Assembly (NCBI GenBank): GCA_026261815.1
Contig: JAMPIT010000493.1
Span: 9,565,501 to 9,629,500, forward strand
Length of the DNA stretch: 64,000 nucleotides
DNA from: Monarcha castaneiventris obscurior
Taxonomy: Eukaryota; Chordata; Aves; Passeriformes; Monarchidae
Reading direction: 5' to 3'
How positions within the stretch are numbered: position 1 is the stretch's first letter; the number at the start of each line of letters is the position of its first letter. Of this stretch, positions 1 to 12,222 are shown in pieces. The notes beneath the pieces are model-generated. The model was not told where the DNA came from. It saw only the letters and a program-made list of their open reading frames with translations, and ran no database searches. The position numbers and the translations under genes were made by a program.

Positions 1-1404
1 AGGTTTTATCGTTTTCAGGCCCTTTTGCCTCACAGATAAAGCAGATTTGAGGCACTCTCCAAGTGAAAAGCATGAAGTGATTCAGTCCCTGCACCTCCCA
101 CAATCAAACCTAGCAGTTTAGCAGGCACATAATTAGTTCTAATTAGTGTAAACGAGTCCAGCCAGATTATACTGGAACATGAAAACGGCTTTAATGTGAC
201 TCAATCACTCCCCATGTGAGCCTGTCACAGTTTATTTGGATCAGAAAAAAACCCCAACACAACCCCAAATACCAAATAATGTGGAAATACGGCGATCTTT
301 GGGATTCCAGGGTGCTTTCAGCTGGGTGGTCCATGGAAAAGGGACAATGGGACAGGTGCTAAAATGGATGCTGTGAGCTCCTCTCTGGAGCCAGCCTGTC
401 CCGAGGAGAGGGGGGATGGATGGGCTGATGGAAAAGGCTCCAGCCAAAAGTTTGTGGCACAGCAGGCAGTCCCAAAAATCGTGGGGGCCCTAAATGAAGG
501 GAATATTTCATGTTCCAAGGCGCTCCTTTCACTCAGAGGAAAGGAGCTTTTCCTCTTTTATCTGGGGCCATCCATGAGAGAGCAGCAGCACATGGAGACA
601 GCACGGGGAAAAGCAGATTTTAGATGGGGATTTTGGGGTTTGATTGATAGCTGGGCTTTGCTGTTTCCCCAGGAAATAAAGAATCCGTGGCTCCTCTTTC
701 ACAAACCGAGCCCTCTGCTGCATGGAGGGTGAGAATCATCGCTGAGATCTGCTGCCCAGCAATGCAGGCTGCTCCTGCCCACACACTGGGGCTGCACAGC
801 TGGGATTTCAGGACTCTGTGGGATGCAGGATCCTGTATCAGAGGGGAGCTCTTGGGATCCAGGAGTAAATCCGAGATGCTCCTTGCAAGCAGAGCTGCAA
901 TGTGTGACCCTGCATCCCAAATCCGACTTCACTACATCTTAATCAGCCTCATCAGAGAAAAACAGGGAAAAAATGGGCTTAGGTTTCAACCGTTGTGGCA
1001 CGAAATATCTTGAGATACTGAATTTCAGCTTGCAGGCAGCAGCAATGCGTGTTCCAGTCTGAATGGGAATTAGATAACTTGGAATTCTGGCCCAAAAGGA
1101 AAGGAACAGAGTTTCACCTCCTCGCTGCACCACGGACATGCTGGGATATGTCTTTATCCCCCACAGGGCTGGGATTAAGTCCAGGCTCAGCTTTACATCA
1201 GCATTGTGCTCAGTCTGGAGCTGTCCCTCATCCCGGGCTTGGCTGGGAGCAGGCACAGAGCTGATCCTGCCTGGCTGGCCCTTCCTGGGACACAAATCCT
1301 CCCTGGGGCAGGATCTGCCTCCCTGGTTAACCAGATAAATCCACAGATTGTCCCTGCACCAGGCATTCCTCTGCTTGCAGGGAGACTGTGGGGCAGCAGA
1401 ACAG
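1..1404. other. unique non-coding sequence
   Basis: I recognise no gene or repeat here. Frames are short and overlap on both strands, as expected by chance. Around 131-230 there is an AT-rich stretch with TAATTAG/CTAATTAG-type homeodomain cores; this could be a conserved regulatory element, but nothing in the window alone proves it. Confidence 0.6.
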
Positions 1405-2089
1405 TCCCTTTCCTTTCCTTTCCTTTCCTTTCCTTTCCTTTCCTTTCCTTTCCTTTCCTTTCCTTTCCTTTCCTTTCCTTTCCTTTCCTTTCCTTTCCTT
1501 TCCTTTCCTTTCCCTTCCCTTCCCTTCCCTTCCCTTCCCTTCCCTTCCCTTCCCTTCCCTTCCCTTCCCTTCCCTTCCCTTCCCTTCCCTTCCCTTCCCT
1601 TCCCCTTCCCATTTCCCTCCCTTTTCCTTCCCCTTCCCTTCCCTTCCCTTCCCCTTCCCTTCCCATTTCCCTCCCTTTTCCTTCCCTTCCCTTCCCCTTC
1701 CCTTCCCCTCTCCCTCCCCTCCCCTTCCCTCCTTCCTTCCCTTCCCTTCCCTTCCTTCCTTCCCTCCCTTCCTTCCCTTCTCCCCCTTCCTTCCCTTCCC
1801 TTCCCTCCCTTTCCCCTGCCTTTCTCCTTTTTCGCCTTTTTCTCCTTCCTTTCCCCTTTCCCCTTTCTCCTTTTTCCTTTTTCTCCTTTCTCCTTTTTCT
1901 CCTTTCTCCTTTCTCCTTTTTCTCCTTTCTCCTTTTTCTCCTTTTTCTCCTTTCTCCCATTTTTCTCCTTTCTCCTTTCTCCTTTTTTTCCTTTCTCCTT
2001 TTTCTCCTTTTCCTCCTTTCTCCTTTCTCCTTTCTTTCTCCTTCCTCCTTCCTCCTCTCTCCTTCCTCCTTCCCCTCACCCTTTCCCTC
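1405..2089. repeat. polypyrimidine microsatellite, (CCTTT)n grading into (CCCTT)n
   Basis: The plus strand is almost pure C/T for about 685 bases. About 1405-1512 is a near-perfect CCTTT array and about 1512-1600 a near-perfect CCCTT array. About 1600-1815 is a mixture of CCCTT, CCATTT and CCCTCC, and 1820-2089 is an irregular CTCCTTTTT-type tract. Because a 5-bp unit has no stop codon in its frames, frames of 237-324 codons run through it on both strands; they encode low-complexity SFPFL or KGKER strings and are not genes. The complement is (AAAGG)n/(AAGGG)n, a purine strand able to form triplexes. Confidence 0.97.
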
Positions 2090-3965
2090 ACGCCCCACTG
2101 ATGGTGAGTCTCAGGGTGCCCCTTTGGGTGGGCTCCAGCCTCCCAGCTGCTAAAGACAGCACAGAAGATGGGGATTTGCTCTGGTGTCCCACTAAAGAGC
2201 CCAGGGAGAGGCTTTATTTCTGATTCCAGACGTTTTTCTGTCCCAGGTGGGCGTCTGGGCTGAGGAGCCAGCACAAAACCCTCCCCAGACATTCCCTCCA
2301 CTCTGATTTCCCATCCTGGGCTGCTTTAATGCCCTTCCTTGGATCTCCCCGGCTCCTCCTGCAGCAAACAAAGGCTCAGAGTTTCCCGTAATCCTCCCCC
2401 ATGGTTGGCACCTCCGTGTGTCTGTGCCTCGGAGCAGAGCGAGCACAAAGGCCCAGCTCCCCTCGCCCTCTGCCCCCGGTGCCTTGGGCTGGGAAGTGAA
2501 AAACCTTGGCAGGAGAACACGGCAGAGTTGGGCACTTGCCTGTGCCCTACCTGGCTTGAGGATAAAAGAATCCCTCTGCCAAGGCTGCCAGGGCTGTCAG
2601 CCTGACAAATCCCCACACCAGGCCCTGGAACCGACATCAAAAGCTGAGGGAAGATCGTGTCTAGAGCCACAAAACTTCGCTGCTTTGTGTCGCTCCTCCA
2701 GTGAGTTCAGCCAATCTTACAGAACTCCAGACCCTTTATTTCTGCCTCTCATTGTGCTGTTTTGCATCTCGTGGATTCCAGTTATTCTTTTCTTTTCCAT
2801 TCCACCTTCCTCTATTTTTTTTTTTTTGCTGGTTTGATTCCCCCCTGTCCCTGCATTTCTGCCCTCAAAGAACGAGAACAGCAGCAAGAACAGAACTGCC
2901 CAGGCACGACAATAAATCCTTCAGTGCTGCCTGCAGCTCTCCTAGGAGCCAAATTCCAGGTGGGAAAGATCCCCTGAGCATCCCAATTCCTCAGGCAGCA
3001 GATGCTCCAGGGATTCTCTCAGTGACAACAGCCACCAAAGAATTTTTGGGCTTCCTGAGCACCTCAAGAGGGGATTCAGGTTGCTCAAGCAGAATTTTAG
3101 AGCTGATCAGTCCCATTTTCCACCACAGGCTCCTGCAAGAGAAATCCTGGGAGGCCACGGAGCTTTCCAGGACTTTGGAGGTGGAGGAAAAGAGGTCAAA
3201 GCCCTCAGGACCATTTGCACTTTCCCAATGTTGTAAATCCTTGTGGCAGCTGCTTTCTCTAAAGGTGTTTTTAATCAGAGTTCACTTTCTGGTTGTTGTT
3301 TGCTAATTGCTGCTGGTATTTAATTATGGCAGGGCTGAAATGACACAGGCAGCCACTAATCCACATCATTCAGAGACGTTCTCCAAAATTCTCCTCCAAA
3401 CATTCCTCGTGGTCCTTGACAAACACAGGCAGCGCTCACTTGGCCCCAGAGTCACACTGCAAATATTTTCACAGAAGCGAGGATGAGCAAAATCATCCCA
3501 GGGCCAGCTCAGTTCATTGCACAGACTTCCACCCATGTTTAATCTGGAGAGATCCTGCTGTTTTCCTGAACTCCCTTCCCAACCCTAAGTGAAATTAGGA
3601 CCAAGCCTACTTGGACCATCATAGATTGAAGAAAAATACGCTATAAATTAATTTTTTGGGGATTTTTCTTACCTGCTACTGAGAGAAAAGTGTTGTTCCC
3701 TCCACATTCAGGTGCTCCTCAGTGCTCTGGGTGAGGGGCAATTAACACGAATTGGTTCTTTAGGAGTGCAGCTCCTGGTTTGGGAGATGGAGCTTTGAAT
3801 TTCTTCTTTTCCCACATGATATCCCTGTCCCCCTTGGAAAAAGAAACATTTCCTTCACAATGGAATTATTATTCACAGTGATGGGGAATTCAGACTCGTC
3901 TAAGGAGATCAAAACAGCAAAAATTCAGCCTGGACAAGAGAAGGGTTTGGGGTGAGCCAATTATG
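2090..3965. other. unique non-coding sequence
   Basis: No gene or known repeat recognised. There is a T run at about 2815-2827. A 201-codon frame (2701-3306, plus) has no recognisable domain and biased composition, so I treat it as chance. Confidence 0.6.
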
Positions 3966-4036
3966 GCCTCCAGGAGAGAGAAAGGAGGAAGGAGGACGGA
4001 GGAAGGAGGAAGAAAGGAGAAAGGAGAAAGATGGGA
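3966..4036 (+). repeat. GGA-rich purine tract
   Basis: An irregular run of GGAGGAAGGA and GAAAGGA units on the plus strand. It sits directly before a CR1 remnant and may be a mutated simple repeat seeded next to it. Confidence 0.75.
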
Positions 4037-4053
4037 AGAGGGATTTGATAGGG

Positions 4054-4195
4054 ACATGCAGTGCCAGGAGAAGGGGAATGGCTTCAAACTGAGGGAGATC
4101 AGGCTTGGATGGGATATTGGGAATAAATCCTTCCCTGTGAGGGTGGTGGGGCCATGGCATGGAGAGTTTGGGGATGAATCCCAGCATTCCAGAGG
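4054..4195 (+). mobile_element. CR1 LINE 3' fragment, degenerate
   Basis: The order of motifs matches the short CR1 3' region common in songbirds: GGGGAATGGCTTCAAACTGA, then GGCTTGGATGGGATATTGGG, then TCCTTCCCTGTGAGGGTGGT. The downstream part and the terminal octamers are missing or unrecognisable. The element lies in plus orientation and is clearly old. Confidence 0.65.
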
Positions 4196-7100
4196 TTGTC
4201 CATAGGCTCTGAACACACCAACTCTCCGGATCCAGTGCTGCTGGAGGAGATCCCAGCCCCAGCCTGGGGTTTGCAGCTCCCCAGAGCTGCTGAGCTGCCT
4301 GCAGGGATGGGCTGGGGCCAAGCCTTCCCCAACAAGTTGGGTCAAGCCTAAGCTGGTTAAATACTGAGCCTTTGATAAGGCGGCAGGGCAAGGAGAGCTC
4401 CTGGAAGAGCAGAAGGAAAATCACGTCTGTGTGACTCTGCAGTGACGTCTGGGCTGGGCTGGGCTGGGGGCCAAAGCCAGGGAGAGCAGCAGCGAGCAGG
4501 AGCTGGCTCAGTGACCAGGAATATTCCTGCTGGAAGACAACAGGGGCCAAGCCCAGCCTGGGGGTCAGAGCCCTGTCAGAGCATCCAGCAGGGTGGGGGG
4601 GTCACAAATAAATGGTAACAAGAGGAAAAAACCCACTGGATTTAAATCCACCTCAGCCTTTTTGGAGTGTGCATCACCCTGGTTCAGAATTCTCCATAGG
4701 GGAAGAACCCAGTTTAATTTAGGGAGGTTCATTCAGTTGCTTTTGCTTTCCAAATTTTCCCTGTTTATCCCCTTGGAAAATCCTTGTTTGCTTTTGGCGC
4801 CTCAAGAAAGCCCTCGAAGGTTGCAAGAGGCACAAATTGTCCTCAGAGCCAGGGTCAGTTCTTGTTCCTGCAGGTTCCTCCCCAGCTGATAATCCCTTGT
4901 CACAGCTTTGAAGAAAAGAGAAAATCCTCACTGCTGGCACCCAGGACTCCCTGCCAGACACCAGGGAAGGGGTTGTGACTCTCCAAATTCCTGCACAAAC
5001 ACATTCCTGGGTTGCTCTGATGGATGTTTAACAGCCCTGCCACCTTTAGGGATGCAATGAGAGACTGCAAACAGAAAAATAGAGGGGTTTTTTCCCCTTC
5101 TTTTTTTCCTCATCCCCAAATTTAGGTGATATTGATGGATTGCCCAGAGCTAGGACAGCCTGCAGAATTCTGTGTCCTCAAAATCAAAACAATTAATCTC
5201 TAATAAGCCAGGGGGGGGTTCTGTATTTGAGAATTCCCTTTTGCACAAGATTTCCAATATTTTACACCCTCAGTCAGGGGTTGAGTGCTGGATCTTGTTC
5301 TGCTTCCTCAGATGATATTTTTGAAGGAATTTGTGTCTGCTCACTCTGGGATTTTATCCTTTGAATCCCCATTATTTCCTGTTTCAGTCAATGACAAAGT
5401 ATTAAGTTTATTTGTGAGCAACAAGAGATAAATCTCTGCCTTCAGTAACTTTTTTTGGAAACCAGAAGAATGACAAGGAATTGTTTTCTTCCTCTGGATT
5501 TTTCAATATATTTGTTGTCATAGAATTAAAACTCCCAGTGTCCACCCAAGGTAAAAGTTTGCAGCTTGTGTGTTACAAAAATTCAGGAATTCACGGGAAA
5601 ATCAGAAAATCTTCAACTCTGCCTTTAATCAAACCCAATTTTTCTGTTAACACTTTCCAGATTCTTATTGTAACTGGTGTTAATTTTTCTCTGCTTGTGG
5701 CCATCTCGCTCCAAGCAAAGCTCTGCACCTTTCTGTGCAGCCTGAAAAAAAAATTGATGAACAGCTCAGATTTAGTAAATGGACCTCGCTGCTTTTAAAC
5801 CCCTCATAAAATCAAATATTATCTTAAGAAATCCTAATCAAATTAATCTTCAACTCCATCTTCCCTCTCTTCACCCTATGACTTCACCCCGAGCTTGCCT
5901 GAATATGACCTGAATCTCATTTACTTCCCATTAGAAAAAAAAAATGCAGTGAACTTCTAAAAAAAATAACCTTTCAATTACCTTTTAAACTCCTCAAAGA
6001 GGACTCGTGTTGGCCATGACATCATCCCCTGATGGTTTTAGCACATGGGCCACATTCCCTGGTTGACCTAATTTATCTGAGCTAACGGAGATAAGCAGAC
6101 AGTGAAATATGAAAAGTGCTTTGCAGCCATGGGTGAATTTGGATTATTTTCCATATTTATCCCCACTTTTCCTGGAGAGCAGCACCAGGAGGTTGGGTGG
6201 GTGTGCAGCACATCCTGGGACATGGAGAAGCCGAGTTCAAGTGTGATTATTTGGTTGGACATCCAGAGAAATTCTCCCTTCCCAAATCCATTCATTCCCC
6301 CTTCTCAGACCCCGATTTTACTGTGGGATGAATCCCTCTCCAGAGGGATTTCCCTCCCCTCCTGATAACAGGAGCCCAGGATGACTGATGGCAGAATTGG
6401 AAATGTCTGAATCCAGGGACATGGATGCCCCCCAACAACTTTTAGGGTGAAGATATGGATTTTTAAGAGCTGGATAAATCTCAGAATGGTGTTTAATCAG
6501 CACAGGATGAACAGGACTGGGTTCAGCTCCAACCCATGGGCTGTGTGAAAGTGTCAACTTAAGCTGATAAGGATTTTTATCTTGTGAAATCAGCCCAGCC
6601 GTGGCTGAGTGGCATTTTGTGGCACACTCACAGCTCTCTGGGAGCAGACTCACCATAAACTGTCTAAAATACCCTTAGAACTACTGACAAAGGTTTAATG
6701 GATGCAATTCCGACTTTTCCAGATGCACATCCTGAAAATAAGAGCTGCATCTTTGGTTCAGAGACCCAAATCATAGGGACTGCTGAGAATAAGTGTCAGG
6801 AATTTATTCCATCAGAGGCCTTTTGGATGGAATGATTTTCCACGGTTTTGTCATCAAATTGTTGTCCCAGGACTGAGCCCAGGCTCAGAACTGCAGCAGG
6901 GGGATGGAAAACATCAGCCCTTGGTGAGCACTTTGCCTCCTGAAAAGGTGACAGGAGAGGGAAGAGACCCAGGCACTGCACAGTGCCAGGAAGTACAACA
7001 TAACCCCATGGCTTCAGAAGGCCTTGTTCTCCTCATGATCTGCTTTTGGAGAGGGGTTTTGTTGCTGTTGAGGGCTTTGTTTTCCCAGAAGAATTAGGTA

Positions 7101-9615
7101 ACAACTTATTAAAGCTGCTGCAGACTCAGCACGTGGAGCAATGTGGTGCAGTTTGAAAATTTGTCTCTGCTGAAGTTGCCAGTTGGGTGTTTGGTGGCAA
7201 ACCCAACCTTTGCCACAAATCCCTGGCTGTGGCATTGAGGTGACACGTGGGCACCACTCAAACCCAGAAATAATGCAGGGTTTGTTCTTCCAGGTGGCTC
7301 CTTTGCTAAGCCACCAAAATTATCACCTGAGCACTGTCCCCAGCCCTGAGCAGCTGAGAGGAGCTCAGCCATGAGCTCCAGTGGTGGCAGGACTAAAACC
7401 TCACTGAGGTTTTTATTTCCTCCTTCCCTCCCTTGTCTCTGCAGCTTTTTTTCCTTGCCCAAGGCAACTCCCAGCTCCTCTCCACGCTGCCCTGCCCTGC
7501 AGGAGCCACTGCTGAGCTCCTTCTGCCATAGATCAGGGTTTTTATGGGACACTCAGCATCAACATTTAATGGGTGTCATCATTCTGGGTAGCTCTGCCAA
7601 CCCGCTGCTCCTGCTTTGAAATCTTCTCTCCACTCCCAACCCCTTCCAGGCTGCTCAGGTGTTCCTAAAACACCTCAGAGAACCCCTTGTTTTGTGATTC
7701 TCCATGGATTTGCTCCCTGATTTTCCATCCCTCCCGGGGAGGTTTAATAGGTTTGATACAGCACCAGGAAGGCCTCGCTGGAGAGAGAATTAATGGGTGC
7801 TCAGCACAGGAAAACCCTGACCTAGAAAACGCCATCGATCAAGGGGACAGGACCAATTAAGGTAGCCAGGCTTTCAGCACAAGCAGCTTTAACATCACCA
7901 GGATTTCCTCCTGAATGTACTGTTTGGAAAAGGTGAGTGGAGCTGGGGCCGGTGGCAGCGCGGGTGGAATTTGTTTTTCCACGGTGGAAAGTGATCTGCC
8001 ACTCTTGGGAATGCTTTCCCAACACCAACTGCAAAAACATCCATGTTGCCAGTTGCCATTAGGGATAATATTGTGACTGCATTTAAACAGGGAGAAACCA
8101 CTCCATCAGTCAAAGGAGGATTTCAGGGGATACGACCTTGAGTAATGTTCTGGCTTAGTGAAAACTGTGGATTTGATCATTAATAATATTTTGCACTATC
8201 CATATTTTTTTTACTTTTTTTTTTTTTTAAATTCAAAGCAGACTTTGTCAGCCAGGGGAGCACAACCCTCTCTCGTGTTCCATCTTTCTCCATTTTAGCA
8301 CAAGCAAGAGGAATCTCTATGAAAATACCCCGTGTTTGCCAAAATTGCAAAGATAACATTCCTGAGAGTGAGGCTGGATTCACCTGAGGTCTCTTCAACT
8401 TCTAGGATGGTGAAATTTGCAGTCTCAGCAGCTTGGACAGCAAAACAGGGTTAAGAACGAGGGAATTTTTCCCTTCTGGAAATGCCTTGTGAATCTGGCT
8501 GCAAAAGCCTTCCGTGGTTAATATTTCATGGAGATGCAGCACAGGGGAGACTCCTGCACTGTTCCCAAAGAACTGATCCACCTCAGCATTTCACAGCTCC
8601 CTGGGAGAATTCCATCAGCTGGAATGGTGGGAGCTGATGGAATTGGAAACCCAGGAGATTGAAGCCGCTCCTGTCTCATCCCAAGGGATGTTTTCCCACC
8701 TCTTGGAGGGTGGCTGGGTCCTTGCAGGCTGCAGCACAGGGAGATTCATGCACAGACCCCCCTGCAAGTGGTTTATTTTTTTGTTGAGGTCATGGAACTT
8801 GACCCACCAGGCTCCTTGGCCTCGTTTGGTCATTAATTCACCCGTTGGCTTTGCTCTCCTTGGATCCCCTGAGTTGTTTCACTGTTTGACACCTGACCAG
8901 CTGCTGGCTTTTCCTTCAAAACCTTGGAAGAGGCAAAATAGAAATAGGAAATAACATCCCTAAAGGAAGGTTGGATGCACAGTAGCACACAGAAGTCCAC
9001 ATCCAACCCTTTTTCCTCCGGCACAGAAACCCCTCAAACACAGTCCCGCTGCCTCTGGCGATCCCGGGATTCCCCGGAGCACCAGAGCCCAGCCCAGCAG
9101 GGTAAGTGATCAGTCCAGATTCCATGAAAGATGAGTCCCTGTGGGAGTTTGGTTCCTCTATTTTTCATGCCATTCCTCTGCAGCCAGATTTATGTGTCAG
9201 GAAAAACATACAAACGGGATCCGATTTACTCGCACGAGTTCCTGTTGGGTTTGATTTATGTTTGGGTAAATAAAGACATATGTCTTGGAGGGCTCGGGCT
9301 CTGGCTGCCTTTCTCCTCATGGATCCCTGGCTAATTTATCAGCCTCTTTCTTTGCTGCACTCCTGTTTGTGAGGCTTTGCAAGGAAGGCAATGCTGCTGC
9401 AGGGAACGCCGTGGACAATTTGAGGTTTAGTTTTGGAATTATTTTGCACTCAGACTTGTTCTTCCGTCAACCTTTAGCTGCCCATCCTGAAAGAACTTCC
9501 CAGAGACTCCCTGAACCACGATCTGCAGGGAAAGGGGCAGCCCTGCTTGTTGTTTTCTAAGCCATGTGGCAAATTAATTATCCAGGGAGGCCAAAAAGTC
9601 CCAGTGGGTCAAGTT
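4196..9615. other. unique non-coding sequence, 5.4 kb
   Basis: No gene, RNA or transposon recognised. A T-rich run lies at 8206-8229. Frames up to 147 codons (7109-7552, minus) have no recognisable family signature. Composition is ordinary for bird intronic or intergenic DNA. Confidence 0.6.
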
Positions 9616-10113
9616 CTGTGATGTGCCCCTCAGTTCAGGAAGGACGTGGAGACACTTGAGCGTGTCCAGAGGAGGGCGACAGGGCTGGTGAGGGGCTTGG
9701 AATACAAAGCCTGTGAGGAACGGCTGAGGGAGCTGGGGGTGTTCAGCCTGGAGAAAAGGAGACTCAGAGGTGACCTTATCACTCTCTACAACTCCCTGAA
9801 AGGTGGTTGTAGTGAGGTGGGGGTTGGTCTCTTTTTCCAGGCAACAACTGACAGAACAAGAGAACACGGCCCTAAGCTGCACCAATGGAAATTTAGGTTG
9901 GATATTAGAAAAAAAATTTTTACAGAAAGAGTGATAAAATATTGGAATGGTTTACCCGGGGAGGTGGTGGAATCACCATCCCTGGACGTGCTTAAAAAGA
10001 GATTGGATATGGCACTCAGTGCCATGGTTTAGTTTAGTTGAGGTGTGAGGGCATGGGTTGGACTCGATGATCTTGAAGGTCTCTTCCAACCTGGTGATTC
10101 TGTGATTCTGTGA
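9616..10113 (+). mobile_element. CR1 LINE, 5'-truncated, intact 3' end
   Basis: This is the best CR1 copy in the window. It holds the C-terminal end of the CR1 ORF2 (reverse transcriptase polyprotein) with an open frame at 9646-10032, then a short 3' UTR containing TTGGACTCGATGATCTTGAA and GGTCTCTTCCAACC, and ends in two ATTCTGTG octamers (10096-10113). CR1 elements normally have such octamer ends, no poly-A tail and heavy 5' truncation; all three fit. The lost upstream part includes the endonuclease and RT catalytic core, so the copy cannot move by itself. The uninterrupted frame suggests a fairly young insertion. Confidence 0.95.
9646..10032 (+). pseudogene. CR1 ORF2 C-terminal remnant (128 codons)
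   Basis: The frame reads [15 protein letters not shown] near its start, [16 protein letters not shown] text (here [13 protein letters not shown]) in the middle, and [14 protein letters not shown] then [15 protein letters not shown] near its end. These belong to the C-terminal tail of avian CR1 ORF2 proteins. The full protein is roughly 900-1000 residues, so this is only the last eighth or so. No catalytic residues are present. The first ATG is a chance internal methionine, not a true start. It is a transposon remnant, not a host gene. Confidence 0.93.
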
Positions 10114-10504
10114 TGTCGAACAGGCCAAAAGTCCCATTGTTCCAACCCCTAATTAACCACCTCACCATCAACCAGTTGGAGCTGTTTCAGGCACAACCTA
10201 AGGAAGCAAATCTTGCTCTGTTTCAAAAACTGAATTTTGAAATAAAGAAATGCAATGATTTTATTGACAGTTTTTTAACAGAGGCTGGCAAGATCCTCCC
10301 TCTTGGACAAACCCTGGAACTCACCTGAAAGATGGGAAGAGTTTCCACCCTGCTGTCGAGTTTCGGGACGTTTTGTGGGAGTTGGTTTAAGTAGATTTTG
10401 GTGCCTTTTGAATGGTCTTTTGAATTTATTGATTTTGAAGAGGATCGAAATTTAGAACGGCGCTTTTGTTTTAAGCTGCTTTGGCGTTTGGTTTGCAGGA
10501 AGGG
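10114..10504. other. unique sequence between CR1 and pentanucleotide repeat
   Basis: Roughly 390 bases with nothing recognisable. Confidence 0.6.
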
Positions 10505-10653
10505 GATGAGATGGGATGGGATGGGATGGGATGGGATGGGATGGGATGGGATGGGATGGGATGGGATGGGATGGGATGGGATGGGATGGGATGGGATGGG
10601 ATGGGATGGAATGGAATGGGACGGGATGAGATGGAATGGAATGGAATGGAATT
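10505..10653 (+). repeat. (ATGGG)n microsatellite with ATGGA tail
   Basis: About 19 uninterrupted ATGGG units occupy 10511-10605, followed by mixed ATGGA/ACGGG/ATGAG units to about 10653. GGG tracts are spaced by only two bases on the plus strand, which fits the canonical G-quadruplex pattern. Long DGMGW/HPIPS frames on both strands come from the repeat. Confidence 0.97.
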
Positions 10654-12222
10654 ATTCCAATAATAGCTCCAAGTTGAGTATAATTTCACGTAGAACCTCC
10701 TGTGGGACAGCAGCATGGGATGTATCAGCAGAGGGATTCACGAAGGGCACTGTAGCATCTCATGGATGGAAATGAGACAGGAAATCATTCATTCAATCCT
10801 TTAATTGAAAAATTGGGTCCACTTATTAAATATTCTTCCTGGAGACTGAAAACTTCCAAACGGAAATCATGATTTCTGCACAAAGCCAAAACAGTTGAAT
10901 TTTTAATGTTAGATGCTAACAAGTACCTGAGTTCCAAACAAGGAGAAAGCCAAAGAATTTGCAGGAATTACCTAATCAATCCTCTCTAGTAATGAGCAGG
11001 TTTAGGGAACCAGCATCTGCTCATGGGTAATTCATGAACAGGAACTCAGACAACTCCTTTAATGTGAATTTCTGTATGAATTATTCACTGAGCTCTATGT
11101 CTTGTGGCACATAGTCCCTGATTTTGGGGAGAAAAAAGGGGATGTAGACACGGATTCCAGGAATACTCAGGATCTCAATCTCCTTTGTTCCCTGTGAGAG
11201 TGGGGGACAAGGAGAAATTATTCATTCACAGACTCTTTCCTCCCTCACCTGGAACTCAGCTCCATGACACCACTCTGGGCTCTTCCCAAAATGATCCCAG
11301 CCTTATAAATCCAACAAAATACTCATCCCTGTAGTGGGATCAGCATGATGGGAGGAGAAGATGGGGCCCTGAGGGGAGTAACCACTGGTTTTATGGCAAA
11401 TGTCCGTGAGAAATAACACAGGTAGCAATGAGAAAACAGAGGAGGATGAAATGAGGTGCATTTAGTGCTTCTTTTGCATATTTGTGTTACAATCATCTCC
11501 AAACAAGATTCCTGGCAATTTATAAAGGACAAAAGGCTTTATTAATCTTGAACTATTAATCGTGAGGAGCATTAATGCTGCTGAGAGCAGCATTTCGTGC
11601 CTGCCCATCTGCCACACACCCTTTTGCCATCCTGGTGGGTGTAAATAACTCTGCACCACCCCTAACACCATTTATTGGTTAATAATTCCATTCCCTGCAA
11701 GCCCAGGGTGGAAATGCTGAATTTATCCCTTTTCCTTTCTCCTCCTGAGCTGCTGGATGTGATCTCGGATTGCCAAATGATCTCCAGGGCCGTTGGACAC
11801 CAGGCTCACATCCAGGTTTGGGGCTTGAGCTGTGTTAAGGAATATCTCAGATCCCAGCAGCAGAAAAATTATTGGATGTCAGCAGTGAGAATTCCGTAGG
11901 TAGCAAAGTTTATTTGCTGTGACACCAAATCCGAGTCGTCCTCAGGATTCCTCCAGAAAATTTTTCATGGGTTTGGCATGGAGGAATCCATACAGAACAC
12001 CTGGTGTGTTCCTGTTCTTACAGGACAGAATCCAAGCCCCAAATACTGCAGGAATTCAGGGTTAGGGGATTTTCCATCTCAGCATTCCCTCGTTTATTAA
12101 ATGATATTTCCTTGGACCTGGTCCTGGTGGACTTGGTTCCATGGTGATGTCTCCAGGCAGTGCTGATGGCACTGGAACACCTCTTTTCCTCACCTCTGGG
12201 GAGTACAGGACAGGGAATTCCA
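10654..12222. other. unique non-coding sequence
   Basis: No gene or repeat recognised. Confidence 0.6.

Noticed and set aside
1193..2301. Overlapping frames of 237-324 codons on both strands
   Set aside because: They run through the CCTTT/CCCTT tract and encode SFPFL or KGKER strings, as a stop-free 5-bp unit must.
3909..4550. 213-codon minus-strand frame
   Set aside because: It overlaps the CR1 remnant and GGA tract on the opposite strand and shows no domain.
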